Source of the DNA: a virus
Strand: one strand, 5' to 3'
Length of the DNA: 28,209 nucleotides
Virus record (IMG/VR): IMGVR_UViG_3300028800_000271
Span: 1 to 28,209 of that record
Within the stretch, counting starts at the first letter, position 1. Each line of letters starts with the position of its first letter. Shown here piece after piece: positions 8,214 through 19,000 of the stretch. The translations under genes and the position numbers were made by a program. The notes under the pieces were generated by a model. That model was not told where the DNA came from, did not search any database, and saw only the letters and a program-made list of their open reading frames with translations.

Positions 8214-11200
8214 TTATTGGGTCTTAACTTTATAGTTTTTCTTTTCTTCATCGGAAGCGGCATTAATAATGCGTTTTTGGTCTTCCACTGGTAATTCAGA
8301 CCATGCAAATTTAGAAAACTTATCAGAATGAGATTGTTCAGAGAATAAGATTTGACTTTGCGACATATGTTCTTTCTTCATTTCTTTGGCAATATCTTCT
8401 TTTTCTTTGGTGTCATGGCTGATTACCGCGCCTTTCATTTCAGCCTTCAATTTAGCTTGGAGTGCAGTATCCTTTGATGGATTCTGTTCAAAATACTTAG
8501 CGATTACTTTCTGTTCAAATGGCGTCTGATTCACCCATTGGCCAGCAATCGGAAATCCCATCCATCCCATAATCTTTGCCGTATGGCTTCCTTCCTGCTC
8601 TGCTTTTTGTGTGTTGGATATTACTATAGGATTAATACTATCCCATCCCATATTTTTCCACTGCTGCAAATCAGTAGGGTCAGCAAGATATGGCCTTCCA
8701 ACAAAATCACGGAAAAGTAGACTATCAATAATGCCAGGAACCAATGTCTGATGATAAAGAAATTCGCCTGTACCGGCGACAACACCATTAGAGATAATGT
8801 CATGCATCAGCATCATCGGTTCGTTAAAGAACGCAGGCTGACGTAACCGTACAGGTGTACCATCAGGATTCTTATCTCCTGTCGGGGGATTAATCCAATC
8901 CTTGATTGAGCCGACAGTTCCTGTAAACAGATATGTCAATCCAGCGCCCATAGCGAGCATATTAGCCGTATAGATATAAGATTGCAGCATCTGGTGTGTT
9001 ACCTGTTCTTTGCTGAATTCACCAGTCTTCGCCCAATTGTATGCTACCTTGGCTGGTTCAGCCAACCCACGCATATTCTGGAGCATGGCAAGTTTCCACC
9101 CGCCAGAAAAAGCCGCCGCATTAAAGGCATCTTTAAATACTGGATTCCAAAAGAGAGTATTACGGTTCATTTCTCCATAATTGCGTTCTATATCTTGTGC
9201 AATTTGGCGGAATACTTCACTTCGTTTTCCAGCATTATTGGCAAGTGAGGGGTCGCGCTTTAATGCCAACTCTGTCCTTTGGAAGTAAGAGTCTGTTTTC
9301 ATGCCCGGTATCCAATGTTCCATCAATGGAGCCATAGGTATACTGGGTATTTCAAGCAATGTGCCAAGAAGTCGGAGATTGTTTTTACCAATTCCATTTA
9401 TAGCTTTATCAATATTTTCTCTAAAGCGCACAGCATCCTGAGCGGGTATCGTTGGAACGAATCCTCCCTCTGTCATCCTCTGCACATCTGCTTTCTGTTC
9501 TGGAGTTCTTAACTCAGATGGAGTTTTCCAAGAGACTATTTGGGGATGATCTTGTAATTTGAATGTGTTTTTCGTTAGTCCAATTCTTCCCGGTATGTCT
9601 TTGGCGGTTAAATCGCTAAGTTTACCACCCTGTATTAAATGTTCAGCTACAGTGGCCGCATTACTTGATGTATCAATGACAATTTCATGTATAGGATGCC
9701 ATAAGGACGCCAACATCTTAGACCTTACATAGACAGCCTTAGCCGCCATATAGCCACGATATGAGTCCCCCAAAGAACCTTGTTTATCCCAAAGCCCTTT
9801 CATCTCCATAGCATTACGCCATATAGGTGCTGCTTCTGGGTGAATGTTCCATGCCTTGCTATCCGGCCCGATAATACGAAGGCCGGTCTTCAACTCCTTC
9901 ATCTGATCTGGCGTGAGTTTATTATCAGCTTTTTCTTTGGTGAAATCATCAAGCCGTTTATTTAGATTATCCAAGCGCTCCTGTACGCCCAACATTTTCT
10001 TGCTTATTGGCTCACCTATGGCGTTGCCAGACTCATCTGTCAGTTTCGCCTGATTCTTAATTGCCTCAAATTCAGTCTTATACTTTGCCTGTATATCTGC
10101 AATAGCCTGCTTAGTTTTAGCGATACGCTTATCAACCGTGAAATCGGTCGCTCGTGTGGCAACACCGCTTTCTTTCAAATCATGTAACAAATCAGCATGT
10201 GCTATCAAATTATAACTGGCCTGCTGACGGGCAAGCAGCATACGCTCAGGATTGTCAGTTTTAAGTTTAAATCCAGCCTTTTCGGCCTCTTGTGTTAATC
10301 GGAAAACACTAGCCTTATTGAACCATCCATTCCCATACTTCTTAATCATTGCTTCGCTATGAAAGAAAGCATTCACAGCATCCGGTTTTTCATATTGGTG
10401 TGGCAGGTAATTCTGTTTATAGGCATCTGTGCCTACACCAGCATCTTTTTCTTCCTTATGCATGGCGTCGTACATTGCCTGCTGCCTTGCGTGGTCGGCA
10501 TTATCTTCTTCGTTCCAGCGCCCTGTTTCATGGTCGTAACGCCACTCTCTGCGTTCGTCCTCAGTCATTTTATCAAATCGCTTTATCTCAGCGGCGGAGG
10601 TGCGATAGTAGGAATTTTCCGCCTCTTGAATCTTCGCTTTGAACTTCGCTAGATAAGCATCTGCACGTAACGCTTTATCTCCCATTAACTCAGGCTGGAA
10701 TGTCCTAATATAACCGTCTGCAAGTTTTTGAAATAATCCACCCGTTAATTTTCCAGCGAATTTCTCTACGGCAATGATACTATCACCAAGAATCCTTCTA
10801 TAAAGATTAATAGGTGTAGCGCCTACCTCCTCATTATAGAAATCCTTCAGTTCTTTTAGTAATCTTGCAGTGCGTTGTTTTACAGTTTCATCCTTAATAG
10901 GCGTCGTATCTATCCCAGCATTGTGTGCCTGATTCTCAATATAATCAGGGTCTCTCCATAACTTCGATTCTTTGTTTTCTTTAGCCGCCAGAACGCGATC
11001 AATATCCTTGTCGCGGAAAGCCTCGCGCCCACCATTCTTATCGGTCAAAAGATTCTGTAATTCTAAGTTACCTTTTGACGGCTCATTCGGATTGTCCTGT
11101 GGCAAGTAGCCATGTTCTTTAGCAATTGTAGTGGCATGTTCCAATGCAGTTTCGCCTGTAACACGCTCACCATTTTTCTTGAGCGAAACCAACTCGTTGT

Positions 11201-12695
11201 TTTCACTAAATTTAGCTCCGTTATTATTTAGGAAGGAACGCAAGGAAGTAGGCTTGCCAGTTTCAGAAGGGAGGATAGTGGATTTTGGTGAGAACATGTC
11301 CTGTTGACTGCGACCGGCTACATCAAATAGTCCTTCATTGGCAGCTTTCTGAGCGATTGCTTCACGCAGCGGCTCTTCCATCTTGCGTTCGGCAAGTTCT
11401 TTATCTGAAATCTTCTCAGCACCGGGAATAACAGTTTGCTCGCCCGCAGGCGTTTTATCTATAATAGGAGCAGTCTTTCCTTCTGCCTCAATTGCCGCAC
11501 GTTCTTCAGCCTCATATTGTTTGTCCTCGATATGCTGCTGCGCTTCCTCATAACTATCAAATCCACCTTGTACATGGTCGCCATCCCTATCCACAACACT
11601 GAAAGAGCGTGTTGCCTCATCACGTGTCACATGTAGTTTCTCAGCCTGTTCAGTGGGGAATTGTCTTTGCTCTACGCGATTCTCATATTGCTCAGGTACT
11701 TTGCCAGCGGCTACATCAGCGGCAATCTGTGGATTTTGCTGAGAATCAGTTAATATCTTCTCAGGAAACACACCTGCATCATTATAAACAGTCTTTAATC
11801 CCTGCTCTGGAATACCAGTTGCTGTGCTGACTGTTTTAAACTCAGTGTTGGAAGGATGAAGATTCTTACTACCTTCAGCAATAACCTGATTAACATCTTG
11901 TGGGGTAACTGAGGCTTCTGGCTTTCCAAGTTTAGCGGCGGTTGCCTCTCTCAAAATATGGAATCCACCTAAGCCAAGCACGTTCATGCCAAATTCAATA
12001 CCTGAAGGAACAAGATTTGCACTTTCTGGAGATAACCCGGCTTTCTCAGCAGTGGGTTGGGCTTTCTCTAACAATGGATTAAAGACTGGGGCTAATAAAG
12101 AAGCAGGCAATGTCCATGCCGCACCAGTTATAGGACTCGCTATAGCATTTGCTCTTGTTAAGAATGTAGCGGCAATATCGTGGGCTGTATTTCCTGTTGG
12201 CTCTGGCGCTTCGCCAAGCAATCCGCTATTTATCAACTTCTGTCTATTCTCATCTGATAGAAACGGGTAAGCCAATGTTCCTAATGCTCTGGCCCCCCCA
12301 GCCTGTGCAGCCGCACCAATTTCTGTGACATGGCCAATAGCATGAAGTGCCGTTTGCGTCCAATCACTGCTGTTATCAGCCGAGCCATTACTGAGTGCTT
12401 TCGTGTATTGCACACGATTTGCGGCATTCACATCAGAAGGCTGCGCCGAGCCATTTATGATTTTATCCACGGGCAACCCAGCAGCGGTACTTACTCTATC
12501 CATTGGAGAAGGCGGTAATTTCTGGTCGCCTTCCTTTACCGGCTTGTTGTCATTGGCAGACAGATTATCCTGAGCCATCTTCGCCACACCTGAAACATCA
12601 GGAGCCTTGGGTTCAACTGGAACCGCACCCCATGCCGTTGGGTCGTTTGGTTGAGGACTAACTGGTACTGCGCCCCAATCTTCTGCACCAGCCAT
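8214..12695 (-). CDS. Large internal virion / ejection protein (T7 gp16-like)
   Basis: The largest gene here, 1493 residues, in the place of T7 gp16, and probably an ejected inner-core protein. The N-terminus repeats WGAVPV at residues 7-12 and 22-27 in a Pro-rich stretch. An early Gly/Ala-rich hydrophobic part (ASPITGAAWTLPASLLAPVF) could contact membranes. The middle is long, helical and charged (DYIENQAHNAGI, DRVLAAKENKESKL, RLDNLNKRLDDFTKEKAD). Near residues 1245-1263 lies a possible membrane helix (NMLAMGAGLTYLFTGTVGSI), followed by DWINPPTGDKNPDGTPVRL. The C-terminus resembles large podovirus internal proteins that end in LPD38-type domains. No transglycosylase motif is recognised. Starts by TAATG overlap with AGGAAA before it. 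Confidence 0.75.
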   Translation of the reverse strand: MAGAEDWGAVPVSPQPNDPTAWGAVPVEPKAPDVSGVAKMAQDNLSANDNKPVKEGDQKLPPSPMDRVSTAAGLPVDKIINGSAQPSDVNAANRVQYTKALSNGSADNSSDWTQTALHAIGHVTEIGAAAQAGGARALGTLAYPFLSDENRQKLINSGLLGEAPEPTGNTAHDIAATFLTRANAIASPITGAAWTLPASLLAPVFNPLLEKAQPTAEKAGLSPESANLVPSGIEFGMNVLGLGGFHILREATAAKLGKPEASVTPQDVNQVIAEGSKNLHPSNTEFKTVSTATGIPEQGLKTVYNDAGVFPEKILTDSQQNPQIAADVAAGKVPEQYENRVEQRQFPTEQAEKLHVTRDEATRSFSVVDRDGDHVQGGFDSYEEAQQHIEDKQYEAEERAAIEAEGKTAPIIDKTPAGEQTVIPGAEKISDKELAERKMEEPLREAIAQKAANEGLFDVAGRSQQDMFSPKSTILPSETGKPTSLRSFLNNNGAKFSENNELVSLKKNGERVTGETALEHATTIAKEHGYLPQDNPNEPSKGNLELQNLLTDKNGGREAFRDKDIDRVLAAKENKESKLWRDPDYIENQAHNAGIDTTPIKDETVKQRTARLLKELKDFYNEEVGATPINLYRRILGDSIIAVEKFAGKLTGGLFQKLADGYIRTFQPELMGDKALRADAYLAKFKAKIQEAENSYYRTSAAEIKRFDKMTEDERREWRYDHETGRWNEEDNADHARQQAMYDAMHKEEKDAGVGTDAYKQNYLPHQYEKPDAVNAFFHSEAMIKKYGNGWFNKASVFRLTQEAEKAGFKLKTDNPERMLLARQQASYNLIAHADLLHDLKESGVATRATDFTVDKRIAKTKQAIADIQAKYKTEFEAIKNQAKLTDESGNAIGEPISKKMLGVQERLDNLNKRLDDFTKEKADNKLTPDQMKELKTGLRIIGPDSKAWNIHPEAAPIWRNAMEMKGLWDKQGSLGDSYRGYMAAKAVYVRSKMLASLWHPIHEIVIDTSSNAATVAEHLIQGGKLSDLTAKDIPGRIGLTKNTFKLQDHPQIVSWKTPSELRTPEQKADVQRMTEGGFVPTIPAQDAVRFRENIDKAINGIGKNNLRLLGTLLEIPSIPMAPLMEHWIPGMKTDSYFQRTELALKRDPSLANNAGKRSEVFRQIAQDIERNYGEMNRNTLFWNPVFKDAFNAAAFSGGWKLAMLQNMRGLAEPAKVAYNWAKTGEFSKEQVTHQMLQSYIYTANMLAMGAGLTYLFTGTVGSIKDWINPPTGDKNPDGTPVRLRQPAFFNEPMMLMHDIISNGVVAGTGEFLYHQTLVPGIIDSLLFRDFVGRPYLADPTDLQQWKNMGWDSINPIVISNTQKAEQEGSHTAKIMGWMGFPIAGQWVNQTPFEQKVIAKYFEQNPSKDTALQAKLKAEMKGAVISHDTKEKEDIAKEMKKEHMSQSQILFSEQSHSDKFSKFAWSELPVEDQKRIINAASDEEKKNYKVKTQ
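12615..12677 (-). repeat. Tandem WGAVPV repeat at N-terminus of ejection protein
   Basis: The first 30 residues of the 1493-residue protein carry two WGAVPV copies separated by nine Pro-rich residues. The DNA copies are similar but not identical. A short linear motif for packing the protein into the core is one possibility. Confidence 0.6.
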
Positions 12696-14959
12696 TATGG
12701 TTTCCTGTATTGTTTGCCATTATTAATGAAAATAGTGCCACTAGGCGCAGCATCATATTGACTTTTATCTGAAAACACAGCAGGAGCAGGCTGCGTCTTT
12801 GCTTGTGCAGTATGTAACTGCTCTATACGCGAAGGCATTGGAGCGGGCGGCATACCACCCTTGTCTTGGTCAAAGAAGGTAGCCTCATCCATTTTATTGC
12901 TACCCTCTTTAGCCTGATTCGCCTTCCATGCAGCCATTGTTTGATTATACCATTGGACCGCCCTCTCTTGGCCTTTCCCGTCAAGATTACCATTGGCTTG
13001 AGCTATCGCTTTCATGTTCACAGAAATCTGGCTTCTACCATCAGTTAAATCTACAGCAGGCTTTGCATCATTAAAGTCTTTCTTTGAAATACTATACCCT
13101 GGATTCTCACTACCAAGTCCTTTGGAGAGATATTCTATTCTTTCCTGACGTGAATAAGGATGCGGGTCATCCGTGCCAAGCGTTGCCAGAATAGCATCAT
13201 ATCCATTCGGACTATTTGTGTTTTCATCACCCTTGCTATTTTTTGTAATGATGCCATTCAAAGTTTCAATGGCCTTTGGATCGCGTGAAAATACATCGCT
13301 ATATAGATCCCTTAACTTAGGATCCGCCCGCAACTGGTCTATAGAAGTAATAGGTTTGGCATTCTGTCCATCTCCCAGTACTGCTGACAAAAGAGTCTGT
13401 TTGTTCTGGCGCTCCTGTCCAGCTTGGTTTGCTATGGTCGTTTGCATATATTGGCGGAGAGTAGCATCTCCCGCCTTCTCATGTGCTAAATCTCCCGGCC
13501 ATTTCTCGTTGGAAATCTGATGCCAACGCGCTAAAACATCACCACTATGCGCTTGGTAATAATCAGCTTCACTCAAAGGAGCACCATTAGCATTAGTACC
13601 ATATTTAGGGGCGGGCTGAGTAGTGCTGTATCCAGCGGTTTCAATCTTGCCCTGTACTGGCGCAAGACTAGAAGAGCCGCCTGCCTCTACACTTGCCATA
13701 GCAGGCATTAATTTTGCCAAATCGTTAGTTTTAAGTATCTGATCAGGAGCAATCCCTGTGGCCTTAGATACAGTATCAATATAAGCTTTTGTGTTATTCT
13801 CAGTAGGCGGCGCATATGTGGTAATTACATTGGATAAAGTAGGCGAATAACCTTTGCCAAAGTTCTTTTCCATTGCTGGACTATTTCCGCTAATCTTAGC
13901 AGTTAAATCCGCTTGCATCGCAGCTTGCCCTGCTTCCGGTGTATCAAATACTCTAAATTGTCCCGTAGAAGAATCACGCAGATTACCGGGATTATTGTTA
14001 CGAACCGACAGGGGTTGCGGATTATATAACATCTGTGCATGGGCTTGTTTTGCTTCGTTTATGACAGAATTAGTCGAATCACTCACCTCGGTTTGGAAAA
14101 CCCTTGGTTTTAAGTAAGATTCAATGCCAACCTGCGCTTGTGGCGGAAGACTATCTCTTACCTGCTTAAATAAATCATATGCCGCAGGCGCTCCCATTAC
14201 ATCCGGTCGAGCCAAAGTAGAGAATTGATTTATTTTCAATTGTGAGATAGCGGTGTCTAGGTTCTGCTGATATTGAGCCTTTAGCTGCTGCCCTTCTGGC
14301 TTTGACTCATCGAAACCAACCACTCCAGTATCAGGATCGGTTTTAAGACCGGGATGATCAGGATCTATTGCTGCACCAACTAAATGATGCAAGGTTCCCT
14401 CCGCTTCCCCCATCCTTCTAGGACTCAGTGCTGTATCAGGCTCTAAAGCGCTCTTTATCGGAACGCTTTGTAATTGCGTATCGGAATATACACGAGCATC
14501 TTTTAATTGAGATGCAGCATAACTTCCACCATCCGCCAAATGATTATCAACCATCCTGCGAGACTGCATCATATAGGCTTGCCCGGCACCTATTGTAAGT
14601 CCCTTAGAGTTCTCTTGATATGCCTGTTCAATAGCCGCCTGATAAGCGCCATAAGAGTTATAAGCGTCCATGCCGGTTTTAGACATGTAATCGCCTTTAA
14701 TCTTTCCTATCTGCTGCGCTAATGATGATTCGGCATTATTGGCTAGCGTATCATTAACCATGCCACCATATTTCTGTGTTAGCTCTTCAGCAACAGCCCC
14801 TATCTTACTAACTCCAGCGCCAATGGCTGCACCCATATCTTCAGGGGTGGCCCGATTGCTCATATTTGGGGCATTCAAGCCTGTCGGATGTTCAGCGCCA
14901 GAAGGGTCAAATGGTACGGAGCCTTGAGAACCATAAATATCAGCGGCGTGTTGAACCAT
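12695..14959 (-). CDS. Internal virion protein with peptidoglycan-processing-like domain
   Basis: A 754-residue ejection protein, in the place of T7 gp15. It is mainly helical and Gln/Ala-rich. At residues 319-328 it carries VRNNNPGNLR, followed by FRVFDTPEAGQAAMQADL and later ITTYAPPTENNTKAYI and VSKATGIAPDQI, the layout of a domain present in phage structural lysins and muraminidase-like proteins (RxNNPGNLRxxxGxxxFxxxEAGxxAxxxxL, then APPxENNTxxYI). That domain suggests local opening of the peptidoglycan during DNA entry, a role played by the gp16 transglycosylase domain in T7. The catalytic residue is not certain from reading. The C-terminus has Pro/Gln-rich linkers and ends in FINNGKQYRKP. 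Stop shares TAATG with the next gene. Confidence 0.78.
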   Translation of the reverse strand: MVQHAADIYGSQGSVPFDPSGAEHPTGLNAPNMSNRATPEDMGAAIGAGVSKIGAVAEELTQKYGGMVNDTLANNAESSLAQQIGKIKGDYMSKTGMDAYNSYGAYQAAIEQAYQENSKGLTIGAGQAYMMQSRRMVDNHLADGGSYAASQLKDARVYSDTQLQSVPIKSALEPDTALSPRRMGEAEGTLHHLVGAAIDPDHPGLKTDPDTGVVGFDESKPEGQQLKAQYQQNLDTAISQLKINQFSTLARPDVMGAPAAYDLFKQVRDSLPPQAQVGIESYLKPRVFQTEVSDSTNSVINEAKQAHAQMLYNPQPLSVRNNNPGNLRDSSTGQFRVFDTPEAGQAAMQADLTAKISGNSPAMEKNFGKGYSPTLSNVITTYAPPTENNTKAYIDTVSKATGIAPDQILKTNDLAKLMPAMASVEAGGSSSLAPVQGKIETAGYSTTQPAPKYGTNANGAPLSEADYYQAHSGDVLARWHQISNEKWPGDLAHEKAGDATLRQYMQTTIANQAGQERQNKQTLLSAVLGDGQNAKPITSIDQLRADPKLRDLYSDVFSRDPKAIETLNGIITKNSKGDENTNSPNGYDAILATLGTDDPHPYSRQERIEYLSKGLGSENPGYSISKKDFNDAKPAVDLTDGRSQISVNMKAIAQANGNLDGKGQERAVQWYNQTMAAWKANQAKEGSNKMDEATFFDQDKGGMPPAPMPSRIEQLHTAQAKTQPAPAVFSDKSQYDAAPSGTIFINNGKQYRKP

Positions 14960-14961
14960 TA

Positions 14962-15606
14962 TTATGCCTGTGGGTCTGTACCGAAATTGGCGTTTGCAGT
15001 GGCGTTCGCAAAATAATTATTAGGAATAGCACTACTGCTATTTAAATATGATCCCGCTTGCGGAGTATAGAAACTAGCGGCCTTCCCGACACCACCAAGA
15101 ACATTGGCAGCGGCACTAAGATACCCGCCAGTTGTGTCTGATGTCTGTTGTGATTTGAGTAAATCAGCCTGTCCAGTAGCCCCTGCGGCATTAACCTGAA
15201 ACCCATATGCCTGTTTTGCAGCATTACTTCTGATAGTCAGTGCATTTAACATACCAATCTTTGCCTCAGACTCACGCACATCCACATTAGAACCTGTATT
15301 AACATCGATTCCTGACGCCCCTTGGTTAGCCAGCGTGGTAGCAACTCGCGCCTTTGTTTGCGCTCCAGCCGCTGCTGTCTCTTGTTCTCCCTGTGAACTA
15401 GCAAATTGTGCATTCTGCGTTTGGATTTGAGCGTTTTGTTGTGCGACTTGGGCATTATATCCGGCACTTGCGGCAGCGGCATGCGATTGTTCAAGAGAGC
15501 CAACCGCGCTTATACCAGCACCAGCCAGAGTAGCGACGGTTGCTAAAGTACTCGCCCCACCAACAGCCCCAGCAGCACCCGCTAATAAAGGTACAGCAAA
15601 TGCCAT
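14962..15606 (-). CDS. Internal virion protein B-like (T7 gp14-like)
   Basis: A 214-residue protein. It begins with a glycine/alanine-rich hydrophobic stretch (LLAGAAGAVGGASTLATVATLAGAGISAVGSL), able to enter a membrane. A long helix full of Gln and Ala follows (YNAQVAQQNAQIQTQNAQF), then GASGIDVNTGSNVDVRESEAKIGMLNALTIRSNAAKQAYGF, the most diagnostic segment, matching podovirus gp14-type proteins (xASGVDVNSGSxxDVxxSxAxxGxLDxxTIRxNAxxxAxG). Such proteins leave the virion first and help form the channel across the host outer membrane. AAGGAGAG precedes the ATG. Sits between the gp13-like gene and the two large ejection proteins. Confidence 0.83.
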   Translation of the reverse strand: MAFAVPLLAGAAGAVGGASTLATVATLAGAGISAVGSLEQSHAAAASAGYNAQVAQQNAQIQTQNAQFASSQGEQETAAAGAQTKARVATTLANQGASGIDVNTGSNVDVRESEAKIGMLNALTIRSNAAKQAYGFQVNAAGATGQADLLKSQQTSDTTGGYLSAAANVLGGVGKAASFYTPQAGSYLNSSSAIPNNYFANATANANFGTDPQA

Positions 15607-16061
15607 TATACTCTCCTTTCGGCTCTACGGAATTTACCGTCTCTTACCGCAATAATGTTTTTATCCACCTTAAAACCCATTAACTCTAAAAGTCGTATTG
15701 ATTGATTATTATCACAGGGTACAAATTCTTCAAGTATAGGAAACATATTTAACATATTATTCAATTCTTTGCGATATCTAAATGCCACGCGCATTGGGTG
15801 CTTCTGCGTCTCAGGTGTCATGATTAGCCACGGATGCCCTACATCACCGAATATGGTTCCAGAAATTCCCCATATAGCCGCAATTCTACTCTCGATAAAG
15901 GCCGTGCGACATATCAAGGAATTTCGATAAGACTGCCACAACGCCTTCAAAGGAGTATATCCCATATTTTCAGCTACTGCCGTGCAATCTCCGCTCATAG
16001 CACTTGCCATAAGCCTCAGATGGACAGGAACCGTTTCTACAATTGTGATTTCTACTGTCAT
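15606..16061 (-). CDS. Internal virion protein, acetyltransferase-fold type (T7 gp13-like, DUF2833-like)
   Basis: A 151-residue protein in the place of T7 gp13. It resembles podovirus proteins with a GNAT-like fold: AENMGYTPLKALWQSYRNSLICRTAFI, then IAAIWGI, HPWLIMTPETQKHPMRVAFRYRKEL, and LLELMGFKVD. NNQSIRLLELMGFK corresponds to the family's NxxSxRWLxxLGF near the C-terminus. The glycine-rich acetyl-CoA loop (Q/RxxGxG/A) of active acetyltransferases is not evident, so a structural or assembly role is likelier than catalysis. It overlaps the tail gene by 4 bases and shares TAATG with the next start, whose AAGGAG lies inside this gene. Confidence 0.78.
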   Translation of the reverse strand: MTVEITIVETVPVHLRLMASAMSGDCTAVAENMGYTPLKALWQSYRNSLICRTAFIESRIAAIWGISGTIFGDVGHPWLIMTPETQKHPMRVAFRYRKELNNMLNMFPILEEFVPCDNNQSIRLLELMGFKVDKNIIAVRDGKFRRAERRV

Positions 16062-19000
16062 CCCGGATTATCCCCTTCACTGTACCATCCAATACATGCC
16101 AATAGATTAAGCGGCAACGGGTATATCTGCTGAATCGCCATTTGTCCCTTCGTCGCCCAATCACCAGGAACACGAATGGGCTCTGGATCGCCTGTAAAAA
16201 GAGGAATAGCTGTTCCAGCATTTATCAGGTTATTCCGTTCTTTTATCTCTTTCATGTTAGCCCAAGGAACTGTCACTTGGTTTGGCTGCGTTGAAGCATC
16301 TGGTTGATTTGTTCCAACCTGCACCCCCCTGCTCGCTTCTAATCTCGGAGTAATAGCCTGAATATCTTTTCTGCGGCCTTGTATAGTCGCCTGTGAAGCA
16401 GCTTCTAAGTACATCGTCTGTGCTTGGGCTGTAAATGCTAGACCAACATTAATAACAGACGCTGACGTTTGTAAGATAATAGAGCCATTAGTGACTATCT
16501 GGGGAACAATCACTCCGCCATCCGCTAACCCTGTAACCTGCATACCTTCAAGATGATTCAATCCTGAGACTGTAGTAATTGGTGTCGAAACAGACCATGT
16601 ACCAGAAACCGCAGGAATAGGTGTATTATTAGGATCATCTAGGACGACAACAGTAAGCGGTTGCGTAAGATTGGCAACACACGCAGTTCCTGTCTGACTT
16701 ATAATAGTGGCCTTTCCACCATCTACACGAATAATTTGACCTACACTATTAGCCGTGAACACGCTCGCGGATGCCGCAAAAGTTATATAATTCGTAATGA
16801 TAGGCTGCACAATAGCCCCACTTCCTGTCGGGTCAGTGATAATAATCTGTGTTGCGCCCATTGTGTAATTATTACCTTGCGCCACTACAACCGGAGCATT
16901 CAATACACCGCCTGTCTGTGTCACAGTGAATGTGGCACCTGTACCAGCCCCAGTAGAATCCACCGCTGTTGCTTTCGGATTAGTATATCCTTTCCCACCG
17001 TTTATAAGATTAGTGGAAGAAATATTATTCGTACCATTGGCCGAAGACGGAGTAAGTGTCGCATTCGGATAAGTTAATAAATAGAATAGTCCGGCATCCA
17101 CACAAAAACAGTCCTCAATATTTTGCCATATTCTATTATTGGCACGTTCAGAGTAATAAACCCATGCACCAGCAGGAACAGATACTGTTCCTGGTATATA
17201 GCGCTTTGTTATAACATAAATAGCATCAATTGGGGGTTCAACCTGAAAGGAAACATCCTCATTAATCGGTGGCTCAATAACCGAACAAACACTCATAAAT
17301 AGTCCATTTGTATCATGCCTAGCCCATCCCTGTATTTCCTGCTCCTTAACGTAGCAGAGAGAAAGCAGAGCACCATCACTTCGAACAGCCCATGCTGTTT
17401 TGAACGGTTCTTCTGCATATGCCCATTGTGAAAGGGTATAGCCCTGGAATAGATGATTGGAAAATATGGTAATATCAGTGCCAGTAAATACATTGGTCAA
17501 GAAATTAAAAGCTATATCTCGCACAATACTATTCTTAGCCTGCACATACAGGATATGTAAATTGATGAATAATGGTGGAATTATTGCAGAACACCCCACC
17601 TGTGATTGCGCTTGGGCATTTTGGTCTGCTGGCGTGAGAGCAACGCTATTCCCCCCATTAATCAGCCATACGCCATTTCCAGTGAAGGTCAGCAATCCCT
17701 GTATGGACGGTATCATAAACTGAATACCATTAATCTGCACGGCCCAAGGAGTACCTGTAATTGAGTCGGAATCCACCGTTGGTATTGCTGAATCAAAGTT
17801 TGAATAGAGTCCCGGCTGACTCATAAAATAAGTATCAGGCTGATTAATCGTATTGGCATACACTAATCTTTGTTGATAATATTGAGTAGCCCCAGGATAA
17901 GTCCCCGTTTGCGGCCCAACAGCAAGAGACAATGTAGCCGTGCCACCACTAGCCGTTGCCGTATCTGTTATGGCATAACCTTGACCACCATATTCAATGA
18001 TAGCTCCAGTAAGAGAGTTATTTTGTATAATAGGGACAATAATCGCTCCCGACCCGGTAGAAGTGTTTATTGTAATGTTGGCATTGGTGAAGTTGGTGGC
18101 GCTACTGGTAACACTAACATCCAGAATAGTGCCACGAGCAAACGGGTTATTATGAGTTGGCGGTGATTTAGTAAAATCGGCTTGAATATTAGTGTCTGTG
18201 AACTGCATACCGAAAGCAGAACCAAGCAACCCATACGGGACGCCTGTGAATCCCGGATCAGCACCGGTGGCGTAAACAGGAGTAGCTGCATATATATTAT
18301 AGTTTGCTACATTACTTCCTGCACTTGACCATGTAATAAGATTAGAACCAGCATTGATAGCGATATCATTATTCTGGACATCTGATGCAGTTGACGCAAC
18401 ACTCTCATTCCCAAAATTATCCACCGCTGTTATCTGGTAGCTATACCATGTAACCTTTGTAGTCGAATTATTCGCTATAGTTGTTACCGTAGATGGAGGG
18501 CTAATCGGAAGATTAAACGCTACCTGCGTAAAAACCCAGTTCGTGTTATTAATTCTTTGCAGGGTATAGGGAGGATATTCCGTATTCGTTAGCTGATTCC
18601 AGCACACAAGATTCATCGTGTTGGCATTCTCAGTAAATTTAAGATACTGCAAATCAACAGCCGCATAGGGGCTTACAGCTGTATAAACTCTGGAGAATGT
18701 CCCACCAGAAGTGTACGCTGGAAAATTTGTGGTGTTTACAACATTCCCGAATAAATCAGTAAGAGTAAACGTACTGGCAGTCTTATTTTGCACAATCCAA
18801 GTAAGTCCGTTGAATCCAGTCATCCCTCCAATACCCGATCCAAAAACCCAATCACCATTATTGTACCCATGATTACTGATAGTAATCGCACCGGGATTCG
18901 CCTGAGTTATCCCTGTAACGTTTTGTGCGGTTTCTGTAATATATGCGCCTTTGGACAGAATACGCATATACTGGTCGCCAAATTCCAGAGAAAATCCCTG

